DNA of 64,000 nt from Flavobacterium ovatum (GCF_040703125.1 NZ_CP160035.1:2046001-2110000), one strand, 5' to 3'. Shown: positions 34,600-44,391, counted from the first letter of the stretch. The notes: a model not told the origin generated them from the letters alone. A program made the numbers and translations.

Positions 34600-36777
34600 A
34601 TGGAAATGCAACAGTTTTATTATGACAACAAAATTGTTAAAAAATTCATCTACGCCACCATTGTTTTTGGGGTAGTAGGTATGACAGTAGGGCTTACATT
34701 AGCCTTTATGTTTTTATTCCCTAATATGACCGATGGAATTTCATGGTTGAGTTTTGGTCGTTTGCGTCCATTGCATACCAACGCGGTTATTTTTGCATTT
34801 GTAGGGAATGCTTTTTTTGCCGGAATGTATTATTCACTGCAACGACTGCTAAAGGCAAGGATGTACAGTGATTTTTTGAGTACTCTTCATTTCTGGGGAT
34901 GGCAATTAATTATCGTTGCAGCCGCAATTACATTGCCTTTAGGATATAGTAGTTCCAAGGAATACGCAGAACTAGAATGGCCTATCGATATTGCAATTGC
35001 TTTGATTTGGGTTGTCATGGGAATCAATATGATTGGAACCATCTTCAAAAGAAGAGAGCGCCATTTATATGTTGCTATTTGGTTTTACCTAGCGACTTTT
35101 GTAACGGTTGCCGTTTTGCATATTTTCAATAGTTTGGCTATTCCAGTATCTGCAATGAAAAGTTATTCTGTTTACGCAGGAGTACAAGACGCTTTAGTGC
35201 AATGGTGGTACGGACACAATGCAGTAGCTTTTTTCTTGACTACACCATTTTTAGGATTGATGTATTATTTTATCCCAAAAGCAGCCAATCGTCCGGTATA
35301 TTCTTATCGTTTGTCTATTGTACACTTTTGGTCTTTAATTTTCTTATATATCTGGGCAGGACCACACCATTTATTATATTCGGCTTTGCCAAACTGGGCT
35401 CAGAATTTAGGTGTTGTTTTCTCAATTATGTTACTTGCACCTTCTTGGGGAGGTATGATTAACGGACTGTTAACTTTACGTGGTGCTTGGGACAAAGTAC
35501 GTACAGAGCCGGTTTTGAAATATTTTGTAGTAGCGATTACAGGTTATGGTATGGCGACTTTTGAAGGGCCTATGTTGTCTCTTAAAAACGTAAATGCGAT
35601 AGCCCACTTTACCGATTGGATTATTGCTCACGTGCATGTAGGTGCTTTGGCTTGGAATGGTTTTATGGCTTTTGGTATCATCTATTGGTTGGTTCCTAGA
35701 ATGTCAAAAGGACCTTTGTACTCATTAAAATTGGCTAATGTCCATTTTTGGATTGGAACTATTGGAATTATTTTATATACGTTACCAATGTATGTTGCAG
35801 GTTTCTTACAGGCTTCTATGTGGAAACAGTTCAATCCAGACGGAACTTTAACTTACGGAAACTTCCTTGAAACAGTAACTCAAATTATACCAATGTACTG
35901 GATGCGTGCTGCCGGTGGTACACTCTATATTACAGGAATGTTTGTGCTGGTGTTTAATATTTATAAAACGATAAGAGCGAATAACGTAATAGAAGATGAA
36001 TTGGCAGAAGCTCCTGCATTAGAAAGAATCAGTAGTACAAGATTACGTGGAGAGAAATTTCATACTTGGTTAGAAAGAAAACCAGTGCAATTAACAATAT
36101 TGGCTACAGTAGCAATTTTAATTGGTGGAGTGATTCAAATTGTACCTACTATCATGGTGAAATCTAATATTCCAACTATTGCAAGTGTCAAACCGTATTC
36201 TCCATTGGAGTTAGAAGGACGTGATTTATACATTCGTGAAGGTTGTGTGGGTTGTCACTCTCAAATGGTAAGACCTTTCCGTTCTGAGGTAGAACGTTAC
36301 GGACCACAATCCAAAGCAGGTGAATTTGTTTACGATCATCCATTTTTATGGGGATCAAAACGTACTGGTCCCGATTTGCTGAGAGTAGGTGGTAAGTACA
36401 ATGACAACTGGCATTTCAACCATATGTGGAATCCACAAAGTACGTCATCAGGTTCTATCATGCCAGGATACAAATGGTTGTTTGATAATGAAGCCTTAGA
36501 TATTACAAACATTGAAGATAAGATGAAGGTAATGCAAACACTTGGAGTTCCTTATACGGACGCTGAGGTTGCTAATGCTAAAAATGCAATAAAAGCACAA
36601 TCTTTAACAATTGAAGAAAATCTGAAAGCAGATCCTGATTTTGTAAAAAGTTATGACGAAAGTAAAAAACGTGCTTTAGCAAAAGGAGAAACATTTGTAC
36701 CAATGCAAGATCGTGAGATTGTAGCCTTGATTGCTTATATCCAGAGATTGGGTACAGATATTAAAGTGAAGAAATAG
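34600..36777 (+). CDS. ccoNO: cbb3 oxidase fused subunits I and II (CcoN-CcoO)
   Basis: Protein of 725 residues. Residues about 1-480 are CcoN: some 12 membrane helices with conserved histidines (GRLRPLHTNAVIFAFVGNAF, WWYGHNAVAFFLT, GPHHLLYSALPNW, HVHVGALAWNG) that bind the haems and CuB. After one more helix the C-terminal part (about 530-725) is CcoO, a mono-haem cytochrome c with CVGCH (about 549-553) and a distal Met in GSIMPGY. In Proteobacteria these are two genes; the fusion is seen in Bacteroidota. It reduces O2 with high affinity and pumps protons. Confidence 0.96.
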   Translation: MEMQQFYYDNKIVKKFIYATIVFGVVGMTVGLTLAFMFLFPNMTDGISWLSFGRLRPLHTNAVIFAFVGNAFFAGMYYSLQRLLKARMYSDFLSTLHFWGWQLIIVAAAITLPLGYSSSKEYAELEWPIDIAIALIWVVMGINMIGTIFKRRERHLYVAIWFYLATFVTVAVLHIFNSLAIPVSAMKSYSVYAGVQDALVQWWYGHNAVAFFLTTPFLGLMYYFIPKAANRPVYSYRLSIVHFWSLIFLYIWAGPHHLLYSALPNWAQNLGVVFSIMLLAPSWGGMINGLLTLRGAWDKVRTEPVLKYFVVAITGYGMATFEGPMLSLKNVNAIAHFTDWIIAHVHVGALAWNGFMAFGIIYWLVPRMSKGPLYSLKLANVHFWIGTIGIILYTLPMYVAGFLQASMWKQFNPDGTLTYGNFLETVTQIIPMYWMRAAGGTLYITGMFVLVFNIYKTIRANNVIEDELAEAPALERISSTRLRGEKFHTWLERKPVQLTILATVAILIGGVIQIVPTIMVKSNIPTIASVKPYSPLELEGRDLYIREGCVGCHSQMVRPFRSEVERYGPQSKAGEFVYDHPFLWGSKRTGPDLLRVGGKYNDNWHFNHMWNPQSTSSGSIMPGYKWLFDNEALDITNIEDKMKVMQTLGVPYTDAEVANAKNAIKAQSLTIEENLKADPDFVKSYDESKKRALAKGETFVPMQDREIVALIAYIQRLGTDIKVKK

Positions 36778-36787
36778 TTTATTTTAT

Positions 36788-36847
36788 AGTTACTAAGGTT
36801 CTAAGTCGCTAAGATTTTGAACTTAGAACCTTAGCAACTTAGTAACT
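36788..36847. repeat. Long hairpin between ccoNO and ccoQ
   Basis: CTAAGGTTCTAAGT (36793-36806) / ACTTAGAACCTTAG (36821-36834) is a perfect 14-bp stem, with AGTTACT (36788) / AGTAACT (36841) pairing outside. There is no T-run, so it is unlikely to be a simple terminator; it could stabilise or process the operon mRNA. Confidence 0.6.
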
Positions 36848-36865
36848 AAATAAAAAAACAAAAAA

Positions 36866-37045
36866 ATGTTCGAACAAATCAAACACAATATGGAAACGAT
36901 AGCTGGGGTCTCAATTTACCCTATTCTATCCTTACTGATTTTCTTCTTCTTCTTTGTAGGACTTGGTATTTGGGTTGCTACCTATAAAAATGAAAAGATG
37001 GAGGAGTTGAGTCAACTTCCCTTGAACGATAAAATAAAAGTATAA
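36866..37045 (+). CDS. ccoQ: CcoQ/FixQ-like small subunit
   Basis: A 59-residue protein: short amphipathic start (MFEQIKHNMETIAGVSIYP), a single membrane helix (ILSLLIFFFFFVGLGIWVA) and a charged tail (TYKNEKMEELSQLPLNDK). Size, topology and position between ccoNO and ccoP identify it as CcoQ, a small subunit that stabilises the cbb3 complex. Confidence 0.88.
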   Translation: MFEQIKHNMETIAGVSIYPILSLLIFFFFFVGLGIWVATYKNEKMEELSQLPLNDKIKV

Positions 37046-37063
37046 TTTCAAAAAATAAGTATA

Positions 37064-37954
37064 ATGAAAAAAATAATTCCTAACTATCTAAGAGTACTGC
37101 TGATTTTCTTTTTGATTTTTGGTGCAATGGAATTTTTTATAGACTCAGGTGGTCAACCTGCGTTTATCAAATATCCAATGGTCTCTGTGTTTTTATTTGT
37201 CTTTATGTTTCTTTTAATAGCAATCGAAATCACGATAAGTGCAATAGATAACATTACTTATAATTTGCTCTCAGACGAAGAAAAAGCAAAACTAGCGACA
37301 GAGGAACAGGTACCAATGATTGAAAAGGTATGGTTCAAGGATTTAATGCAAAAACTAACGAGTACCAAGTCAATGGAAAGCGAGGAAGAGATTATCTTGC
37401 ATCATGATTATGACGGTATTCAAGAGTTAGACAATAATTTACCACCATGGTGGGTATATTTGTTCTATGCTTGTATTGTTTTTGCGGTAGTATATTTTGT
37501 TCGTTTCGAAATCATGGGAGGAGACAATCAAGAAATGGAGCTGCAAAAAGAGTTGGCTCAAGCCAAAATTGATGTAGCAGAATACATGAAAACGGCTCCC
37601 GATTTGATGGATGAAAAATCAGTAACCTTGTTAACTGATCCTGCCGAATTAGATTTAGGGAAAACCATATTTACGACTAATTGCGCTGCTTGTCATAGAG
37701 CAGATGCAGGAGGGCAAATTGGACCAAACTTGACTGATGATAATTGGATTTTGGGTGGAGGAGTCAAAAATATTTTCCATACTATTAATAATGGTGGTCG
37801 TGACGGAAAAGGAATGATTGCCTGGAAAGGAACTTTGAAACCAAAAGAGATTCAAAAAGTTGCCAGTTATATCATCTCACTTAAAGGCAGTAATCCTGTA
37901 GATCCAAAAGCTCCAGACGGAGACGTTTGGGTTGAAGAAGCTGCAGCAGAATAA
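37064..37954 (+). CDS. ccoP: cbb3 oxidase subunit III, mono-haem CcoP
   Basis: Protein of 296 residues. Two N-terminal membrane helices are followed by the CcoP N-terminal signature (HHDYDGIQELDNNLPPWWVY) and a third helix (LFYACIVFAVVYFV). The C-terminal cytochrome c domain carries one haem site, CAACH (about 207), and a Met in GKGMIAW. Classical CcoP has two haems; only one CxxCH is present here, as in other Bacteroidota. It passes electrons from the cytochrome c pool to CcoO. Confidence 0.94.
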   Translation: MKKIIPNYLRVLLIFFLIFGAMEFFIDSGGQPAFIKYPMVSVFLFVFMFLLIAIEITISAIDNITYNLLSDEEKAKLATEEQVPMIEKVWFKDLMQKLTSTKSMESEEEIILHHDYDGIQELDNNLPPWWVYLFYACIVFAVVYFVRFEIMGGDNQEMELQKELAQAKIDVAEYMKTAPDLMDEKSVTLLTDPAELDLGKTIFTTNCAACHRADAGGQIGPNLTDDNWILGGGVKNIFHTINNGGRDGKGMIAWKGTLKPKEIQKVASYIISLKGSNPVDPKAPDGDVWVEEAAAE

Positions 37955-37971
37955 TTTAAATAACAAATATA

Positions 37972-39390
37972 ATGTCAAACTTACCCAACGAAGCCTTTAG
38001 AGATACCATCGGAACTATTGATGTCGATGGTTCAAGAAAATTTATTTTTCCTAAAAAACCATCGGGTAAGTTTTATGATTATCGCAAGTGGGTAAGTTAT
38101 TTTTTATTACTGATTTTAGTTGCCAATCCTTTTATTAAAATCAATGGCAATCAGTTCATGTTATTCAACGTGCTAGAACGCCGATTCAATATTTTTGGAT
38201 TCCCATTTTGGCCACAGGACATTTATATTTTTGTCTTGTTTATGATTTTGGGAGTGGCATTTCTTCTTTTATTTACCGTTGTTTTTGGGCGAATATTTTG
38301 CGGATGGATTTGTCCACAAACCATTTTTCTCGAAATGGTTTTTAGACGAATAGAATACTGGATTGAAGGTGATAGAGGCGCACAAATACGATTGGCCAAA
38401 CAAGAATGGAATGCAGATAAAATTAGAAAAAAAGGGTTCAAATGGACGCTGTTTTTGATTATTTCTTTTGCCATAGCTAATGTGTTTTTGGCCTATATTA
38501 TTGGTAGTGACGTATTGTTCCAAATGATTGAAGATGGACCCACGACGCACCTAAGTACGCTAATTTCATTATCCATTTTTACAGGAGTATTTTACTTTAT
38601 ATTCGTTTGGTTTAGAGAGCAAGTGTGTATTATTGCTTGCCCTTACGGACGTTTACAAGGTGTTTTACTAGATAATAAATCCATTAATGTAGCCTACGAT
38701 TTTGTTCGTGGCGAAAAAGAGGAAGGTAGAGCCAAATACAATAAACAAGAAAATAGAGAAGAAACCGGAAAAGGAGATTGTATAGATTGCAAACAATGCG
38801 TTAACGTATGTCCAACGGGAATAGACATTCGTAACGGTACGCAACTAGAATGTGTGAATTGCACTGCTTGCATTGATGAATGTGATGTTATAATGGAAAG
38901 TGTAGGCTTGCCAAAAGGATTGATACGATACGCTTCTGAAGAGGAAATAGAGAAGAAAGCGCCGTTCAAATTTACTGCTAGAATGAAGGGGTACACTGCA
39001 ATTCTAGGTATTTTGGTAGGGATATTGCTTGGTTTGTTATTTTTAAGGAACGATGTCGAAGCTACGATTTTGAGGCTTCCAGGACAATTGTTTCAGCACA
39101 AAGGCGAAAATATCAGTAATATTTACACCTTTAAAATTATCAATAAAACCAATGACGATTTCAAAAACATTCATTTCGAATTAGTAGGAATCAAGGGTAA
39201 AATGAATATTGTTGGGAAATCTGATTTCAATGTGCCTAAACAAGGTATGAGCAGCGGAACTTTATTCATCGAAATCAATAAATATTTATTGGAAAGCGAT
39301 AAAACCAAGTTGAAAATTGAAGTGTTTGAAGGCAATCGAAAAGTTGAAACTACCACGACAAATTTTTTAAGTCCTCGGAGTTTTGATTGA
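37972..39390 (+). CDS. ccoG: Cytochrome c oxidase accessory protein CcoG (FixG)
   Basis: Protein of 472 residues. About five membrane helices are followed by two [4Fe-4S] ferredoxin motifs (CIDCKQCVNVCPTG at about 270, CVNCTACIDECD at about 294) and a C-terminal Ig-like domain (FixG_C). Further cysteines occur in FGRIFCGWICPQT and CIIACPYGR. CcoG reduces Cu(II) for cbb3 oxidase assembly. It follows ccoP by 17 bases. Confidence 0.95.
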   Translation: MSNLPNEAFRDTIGTIDVDGSRKFIFPKKPSGKFYDYRKWVSYFLLLILVANPFIKINGNQFMLFNVLERRFNIFGFPFWPQDIYIFVLFMILGVAFLLLFTVVFGRIFCGWICPQTIFLEMVFRRIEYWIEGDRGAQIRLAKQEWNADKIRKKGFKWTLFLIISFAIANVFLAYIIGSDVLFQMIEDGPTTHLSTLISLSIFTGVFYFIFVWFREQVCIIACPYGRLQGVLLDNKSINVAYDFVRGEKEEGRAKYNKQENREETGKGDCIDCKQCVNVCPTGIDIRNGTQLECVNCTACIDECDVIMESVGLPKGLIRYASEEEIEKKAPFKFTARMKGYTAILGILVGILLGLLFLRNDVEATILRLPGQLFQHKGENISNIYTFKIINKTNDDFKNIHFELVGIKGKMNIVGKSDFNVPKQGMSSGTLFIEINKYLLESDKTKLKIEVFEGNRKVETTTTNFLSPRSFD

Positions 39391-39420
39391 TTCCTATTCA
39401 CTTAAATAAATTAAAAGAAT

Positions 39421-39921
39421 ATGAAAAACGACAATACAAGCACATCGGTGGGAGCTTCTAGTTCCCGTTTTAAAATCAACTGGGGAACAGGAATTGTAAT
39501 CGCAATAGCTTTGTTCATGAGTTTTATATTGTATTTTGTTATTAAAGTACAAACCAATTCAAAATATGACAATGAGTTGGTGGTAGAGGAATATTACAAA
39601 CACGATGCTCATTTTCAAGATGAATTGGAACGTATGCAAAACGCATATGATTTAAAAAACAAACCCACATTTACAATAACAAATAAAGGAGTTACAGTTA
39701 CTTTTCCAGCCGAATTTGAGGCTTCAAAAATAGAAGGAAAAGTGTCCCTCTACAGACCGTCCAACAAGAAGTTTGACTTCGAAATTCCCATTTCGTTTTC
39801 AGACTCTAATCCAACTTTACTCATACCTAAATTAAATTTGGTGGACGGTCGTTGGGACATTACTATGGAATGGCAATACGATGGAAAGTTGTATTTGTCG
39901 AAGGAAACGCTGTATCTTTAA
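39421..39921 (+). CDS. ccoH: FixH/CcoH-family protein
   Basis: Protein of 166 residues with a single membrane helix (GIVIAIALFMSFILYFVIKV) and a periplasmic beta-rich domain including YKHDAHFQDELERMQNA, a FixH signature. It assists cbb3 oxidase assembly and stability together with CcoI. It lies 30 bases after ccoG. Confidence 0.9.
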   Translation: MKNDNTSTSVGASSSRFKINWGTGIVIAIALFMSFILYFVIKVQTNSKYDNELVVEEYYKHDAHFQDELERMQNAYDLKNKPTFTITNKGVTVTFPAEFEASKIEGKVSLYRPSNKKFDFEIPISFSDSNPTLLIPKLNLVDGRWDITMEWQYDGKLYLSKETLYL

Positions 39922-40319
39922 TTGAGTTATGAGTCATGAGTTATGAGTTTTGGATTAACGATTGTAGATTTAAAAAATTAACGATTGTTGATTAACGATT
40001 TCTGATTTTTGATTTGTTGGAGTAGATTTACAAAGCTTCAAATTTAATTTTTGATTTTTGAAATTGCCTTTTGAATTAGATTTTTGATTTGTTGGAGTAG
40101 ATGTACAAAGCTTTGAATTAGACTTTTGCTTTTTGAGATTGCCTTTTGGTATGATATAAAAAATTAACGATTGTTGATTAACGATTTCTGATTTTTGATT
40201 TGTTGGAGTAGATGTACAAAACGTTGAATTTGACTTTTGAGATTGACTTTTGATTTTTGAAATAGTCAGTTAACCGATTAAACATTTAAACTTTCTTAAA
40301 CCATTAAACAATAAACCCA
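39922..40319. repeat. Low-complexity tandem-repeat spacer within the cco cluster
   Basis: GATTTGTTGGAGTAGAT occurs three times (about 40011, 40086, 40196), and ATTAACGATTGTTGATTAAC with ACGATTTCTGATTTTTGAT twice (about 39978 and 40161). Degenerate TTTTGATTTTTGA runs fill the rest. The same TTTTGA-type sequence, inverted, occurs at 44443-44513. No coding capacity is seen. Confidence 0.65.
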
Positions 40320-41021
40320 TTGCTCTACACAGCATTCATATTTGGCTTAATAAGTAGTTTTCATTGTATTGGGATGTGTGGTCCTATTGCGATGATGCTT
40401 CCTGTGGACCGACAAAATCCTGCCAAAAAAACGACACAAATTCTAACCTATCACTTAGGGCGATTAACTGCTTACGGAACCATAGGATTGTTATTTGGGA
40501 TTCTTGGTCGCGGATTGTTTATTGCAGGTTTTCAACAAAAGCTTTCTATTTTTATAGGTGTTGCCATGATATTGGTTGTTTTAATTCCAGAGAGAAAATT
40601 GGCGGAGTATAACTTTTCAAAACCTATCTTTCGAATAATATCTGGTATTAAAACCAAATTGGGACAACAATTCAGAAACAAAAGTTATAAATCCTTATTT
40701 ACTATTGGTCTCCTCAACGGATTCTTACCTTGCGGAATGGTTTATGTGGCTTTGTTTGGTGCCATTGCTATGCAATCGGCTAGTTTAGGAGTAGGGTATA
40801 TGTTGCTATTTGGATTGGGAACTGTGCCTATGATGAGTGCAGTTGTTTACATCAATTCTTTCTTAACAATTCCCATTCGAAACAAGATTCAAAAAGTAAT
40901 TCCTTATGTCGCCATTCTTATTGCAGTCCTTTTTATTTTAAGAGGTCTAGGACTTGGGATTCCTTACGTTTCTCCAAACAATATGAGTTTGTTTGTCCAA
41001 GCACAGGCGAATTGCCATTAA
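40320..41021 (+). CDS. TauE/SafE / DsbD-like membrane protein of cbb3 cluster
   Basis: Protein of 233 residues with six or so membrane helices and cysteines in SSFHCIGMCGPIAMMLP and GFLPCGMVYVALFG, the pattern of the UreH/DsbD-like (TauE/SafE) transporters that regularly follow ccoGH. Homologues are thought to move copper or reducing power for oxidase maturation. The start is a TTG at 40320, directly at the conserved N-terminus (LYTAFIFGLISSF); no ATG is available. It is separated from ccoH by the repeat-rich spacer, so it may be transcribed separately. Confidence 0.85.
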   Translation: MLYTAFIFGLISSFHCIGMCGPIAMMLPVDRQNPAKKTTQILTYHLGRLTAYGTIGLLFGILGRGLFIAGFQQKLSIFIGVAMILVVLIPERKLAEYNFSKPIFRIISGIKTKLGQQFRNKSYKSLFTIGLLNGFLPCGMVYVALFGAIAMQSASLGVGYMLLFGLGTVPMMSAVVYINSFLTIPIRNKIQKVIPYVAILIAVLFILRGLGLGIPYVSPNNMSLFVQAQANCH

Positions 41022-41291
41022 CTAAATAAGATCTGCTATTTAGTTTAAAAAAGCGGTCTTCTATTTGCGATATCCCTTGATATTTCAGGGCTCTCAAGGC
41101 TAAAGAGCTATTGTTTTACTTTTTGATAGTATCTGTAAAAAGTACTTAAATAAAGTCATGGGGTAAATTAGGAATACTAGTAGGTAATTTGAAGCAACTA
41201 AAATTCAGAAAAAATTCACTACTTTGTATGTTCAAGAGTGTTCCTGTTCGACTTTTTAATAAAAGTCGAATCCAATTAAAATTTACAATAA

Positions 41292-42941
41292 ATGAAAAAT
41301 AGAGTTTTTTTTAGCTTCCTTTTAGCGACAGTAGTATTCTCAACAAATGTTTTTTCACAAAAAAAGAAACAACCCAATATCCTTTTTATAGCTGTAGATG
41401 ACCTTCGTACCGATTTAGGATGTTACGACTCTCCAGTGGTAAAATCACCGAATATTGACGCTTTGGCCAAAGCCGGAATACAATTCAATCGTGCGTATTG
41501 CCAAGAAGCAATTTGTGGGCCTTCACGTGCCAGCTTAATGACTGGAGCACGTCCAGAAACAATCAATGTAATAGATTTGTTCCAAGATTTTCGATTGAAT
41601 TGCCCGAGTATCAAAACCATTCCGCAGCATTTTCGTGAAAACGGATATGAAACTGTTTATACAGGGAAAGTATTTCACGGAAAATATACCGATGATGCGC
41701 TCTCATGGAGTCGTAAACCAATACGCGTAAAAGCTAGTGGGGAATCAGAAGAGGTGACTGGTGGATACTCACTTCCTGAAAGTCAATTAATGTATTTGAA
41801 AAATAAAATCGCTTTAGAATCCAAATACGGCGAAAAAATGATTCGCGAAAACTGGTTGGCGAAAGGTCCAGTTACGGAATGTGCTGATGTTCCAGACGAT
41901 GCTTACGAGGATGGGCAAAATACAAACTCCGCCATTGCAACCTTAAAAGATTTGGTTAAAAAAGAGGACAAACCTTGGTTCTTAGGATTAGGATTTCATA
42001 AACCACATTTAGATTGGATTGCACCAAAAAAATATTGGGACTTATACGATGAAGCCAAAATTCCAATCGCAACTCAAGTAAATCCTCCAACGAATGGAGC
42101 TGCAATGGGATTGTCAGAATCGATGGAATTAAGAGTTGGTGCAGATGTACCTAAAACAGAACCTTTTTCACCTGAATTACAACGCAGATTACGTCATGGC
42201 TATTACGCCTGCATTAGTTATGTGGATGCGCAAGTGGGTAAAATGGTTCAAGCCTTGAAAGATTCGGGAGAGTATGATAATACAATTATTGTGTTATGGT
42301 CTGACCATGGATTTAATCTTGGTGAAATGGGGTATTGGGGAAAAGCGACCAATTATGAATTGGCAACTCGAGTACCCTTTATAATTGTTGCTCCAGGAGT
42401 TACTGACAAAGTAAAAGGACAAAAATCAGATGCATTGGTAGAGTTGGTAGATATTTTTCCAACTTTAAGTGATTTAGCGGGGCTTAAGCGTCCAGCTCAT
42501 TTAGAAGGGCATAGTCTGGTTCCCGTTTTGAAAAATCCATCCATAAAATGGCAAGATGCTGCATTTAGTTTGTTTCCAAACCCTGCCATGCGTGAGTGGG
42601 CTGCAAGACCTTATACACCGCCTTTTAGAAATTCATTTTTTGCTCCACTTATCAAAAAAATCGAAACTAGAATCGAAAACCAAATGGGAGACAAATGGGA
42701 TCGTGAAGTTTTTGAAGATTTTGTAATGGGTTATGCTATGCGAACAGATCGTTATCGTATGGTAGTCTGGAAAGACAGACGTTTTCCTGAAAAAGAACCG
42801 TTGTTTGTTGAGTTATACGACCACGAAAAAGATTCTCAAGAAACTACAAATATTGCTATGAATAACCCACAATTGGTAAAGAAGTTAATGGTTACTTTCA
42901 ACGGTGGATGGGAATCCAGTTTAAAAGGATATAAGAATTAG
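41292..42941 (+). CDS. Sulfatase (iduronate-2-sulfatase-like, S1 family)
   Basis: Protein of 549 residues with a signal peptide (MKNRVFFSFLLATVVFSTNV). PNILFIAVDDLRTDLGCYDS supplies metal-binding aspartates; the motif CGPSRASLMTG is the C-x-P-S-R site whose cysteine becomes formylglycine. VLWSDHGFNLGEMGYWGKAT supplies the other metal ligands. Substrate specificity (glycan sulfate) is not readable; overall it resembles iduronate-2-sulfatases. A formylglycine-generating enzyme lies 4 kb downstream. No SusCD pair is adjacent. Confidence 0.92.
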   Translation: MKNRVFFSFLLATVVFSTNVFSQKKKQPNILFIAVDDLRTDLGCYDSPVVKSPNIDALAKAGIQFNRAYCQEAICGPSRASLMTGARPETINVIDLFQDFRLNCPSIKTIPQHFRENGYETVYTGKVFHGKYTDDALSWSRKPIRVKASGESEEVTGGYSLPESQLMYLKNKIALESKYGEKMIRENWLAKGPVTECADVPDDAYEDGQNTNSAIATLKDLVKKEDKPWFLGLGFHKPHLDWIAPKKYWDLYDEAKIPIATQVNPPTNGAAMGLSESMELRVGADVPKTEPFSPELQRRLRHGYYACISYVDAQVGKMVQALKDSGEYDNTIIVLWSDHGFNLGEMGYWGKATNYELATRVPFIIVAPGVTDKVKGQKSDALVELVDIFPTLSDLAGLKRPAHLEGHSLVPVLKNPSIKWQDAAFSLFPNPAMREWAARPYTPPFRNSFFAPLIKKIETRIENQMGDKWDREVFEDFVMGYAMRTDRYRMVVWKDRRFPEKEPLFVELYDHEKDSQETTNIAMNNPQLVKKLMVTFNGGWESSLKGYKN

Positions 42942-42963
42942 TTAGTTGGTTTTTGTTAGAGTG

Positions 42964-42999
42964 AAAAAAGGTGAAAGAAATATTCTTTCACCTTTTTTT
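42964..42999. terminator. Bidirectional terminator (sulfatase / hemN)
   Basis: AGGTGAAAGAA / TTCTTTCACCT stem (42969-42993) with A- and T-runs on either side. Confidence 0.85.
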
Positions 43000-43004
43000 G
43001 TACG

Positions 43005-44369
43005 CTAAATCGTCATTGAGAACAATTGTGTTTGTGGTGCTTTTCGTTTTAATCGAACATCAAAAGCCATGCATAGGTTACGTACGTAAGGTTTTCCTTT
43101 TTCGGTAACATCCAAATGGTTTTTATGAATTTGAATCAGTCCATCTTTTTCCATTTCGTCTAATTGTGAAAGTATTTCGGGAATTTCATTAAAATAATCA
43201 GCTTCAGTTGCCCAAGAGGTTGTGAATTGACACATCAAATTCAAAATATGTTTGCGAATTAACAAATCTTCGGTTGACAGAAGATGTCCTCGATAAACAG
43301 GCAGTTCGTTTTGTTCCAATATTTGGTAATACTCTTCAATAGTTTTTACATTTTGAGCAAAACTATACCAACTGTCACTGATGGAAGATACTCCCAATCC
43401 AATCATTAATTGTGTTTTTGAAGAACTGTAACCCATAAAATTACGATGCAATTTTCCCTCGTTAAAAGAATGATACAAACTATCTTCTCGAAGTGCAAAG
43501 TGATCCATTCCTATTTCATGATAACCATTTTTAGCTAATAGGATTTTGCCTATTTCATAAAGTTTTCTTTTTTCCTCATCTTTAGGAATGTCTTCGTCTT
43601 TAAAACCGCGTTGTCCATTACCTTTTATCCACGGTACATGTGCATAACTGTAAAATGCCAATCGATCGGGTTGTAGTGATTTTGTTTTTTCAATAGTATC
43701 TGCCACATTTTCAATAGTTTGAAAAGGAAGGCCAAAAATAAGGTCATGTCCTATGGACGTATAACCAATTTCTCTTGCCCATAAAGTTACCTTGGCAACA
43801 TTATGAAAAGGTTGGTAGCGATGAATGGCTGTTTGCACTTTTTCAGAGTAATCTTGAACCCCAAAACTCACGCGTCTAAAACCTATATCGTATAGTTTTT
43901 GTAAATGCTTACGACTGGTATTATTAGGGTGACCTTCAAAACTAAATTCATGTTGAGGTGCTTTTTCTGCAGTTTTGAAAATGCCGTTTATGAGTAACTC
44001 TAAATTTTCTATTGAAAAAAAGGTTGGAGTTCCGCCACCTAAATGGATTTCTTTGATAATTGGTTTTTCTGAAAGTAAAGTGCAGTACATTTTCCATTCT
44101 TTTAAAACGGCTAGAATGTACGGACTTTCGAGTTGGTGGTTTTTGGTGATGCGCTTATTGCAACCACAAAAAGTACACAAGCTTTCACAAAAAGGAAGGT
44201 GGATGTACAAACTAATACCTTCGGTTGTATTACTTTCTATAAATGATTTCCGAAGTGTTTTTGTCCAATCGTCAGTAGTGAAATTAGCCTCGTCCCAATA
44301 GGGAACGGTTGGATAACTAGTATATCTTGGACCGGGAACATTGTATTTTTGTAACAGCGACTTTTTCAT
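43005..44369 (-). CDS. hemN: Oxygen-independent coproporphyrinogen III oxidase
   Basis: Protein of 454 residues, a radical-SAM enzyme that converts coproporphyrinogen III to protoporphyrinogen IX without oxygen. The start YNVPGPRYTSYPTVPYWDE, the cluster motif CESLCTFCGC (about 62) and EIHLGGGTPTFF are those of HemN; length matches E. coli HemN (457). The ATG at 44369 was chosen because the -7 element ends at 44392, which excludes the longer reading from 44387. An Fnr-type box in the promoter fits induction at low oxygen, alongside the haem-rich cbb3 oxidase. Confidence 0.95.
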   Translation of the reverse strand: MKKSLLQKYNVPGPRYTSYPTVPYWDEANFTTDDWTKTLRKSFIESNTTEGISLYIHLPFCESLCTFCGCNKRITKNHQLESPYILAVLKEWKMYCTLLSEKPIIKEIHLGGGTPTFFSIENLELLINGIFKTAEKAPQHEFSFEGHPNNTSRKHLQKLYDIGFRRVSFGVQDYSEKVQTAIHRYQPFHNVAKVTLWAREIGYTSIGHDLIFGLPFQTIENVADTIEKTKSLQPDRLAFYSYAHVPWIKGNGQRGFKDEDIPKDEEKRKLYEIGKILLAKNGYHEIGMDHFALREDSLYHSFNEGKLHRNFMGYSSSKTQLMIGLGVSSISDSWYSFAQNVKTIEEYYQILEQNELPVYRGHLLSTEDLLIRKHILNLMCQFTTSWATEADYFNEIPEILSQLDEMEKDGLIQIHKNHLDVTEKGKPYVRNLCMAFDVRLKRKAPQTQLFSMTI

Positions 44370-44391
44370 TTTCAACTCATTTATCAATAAT

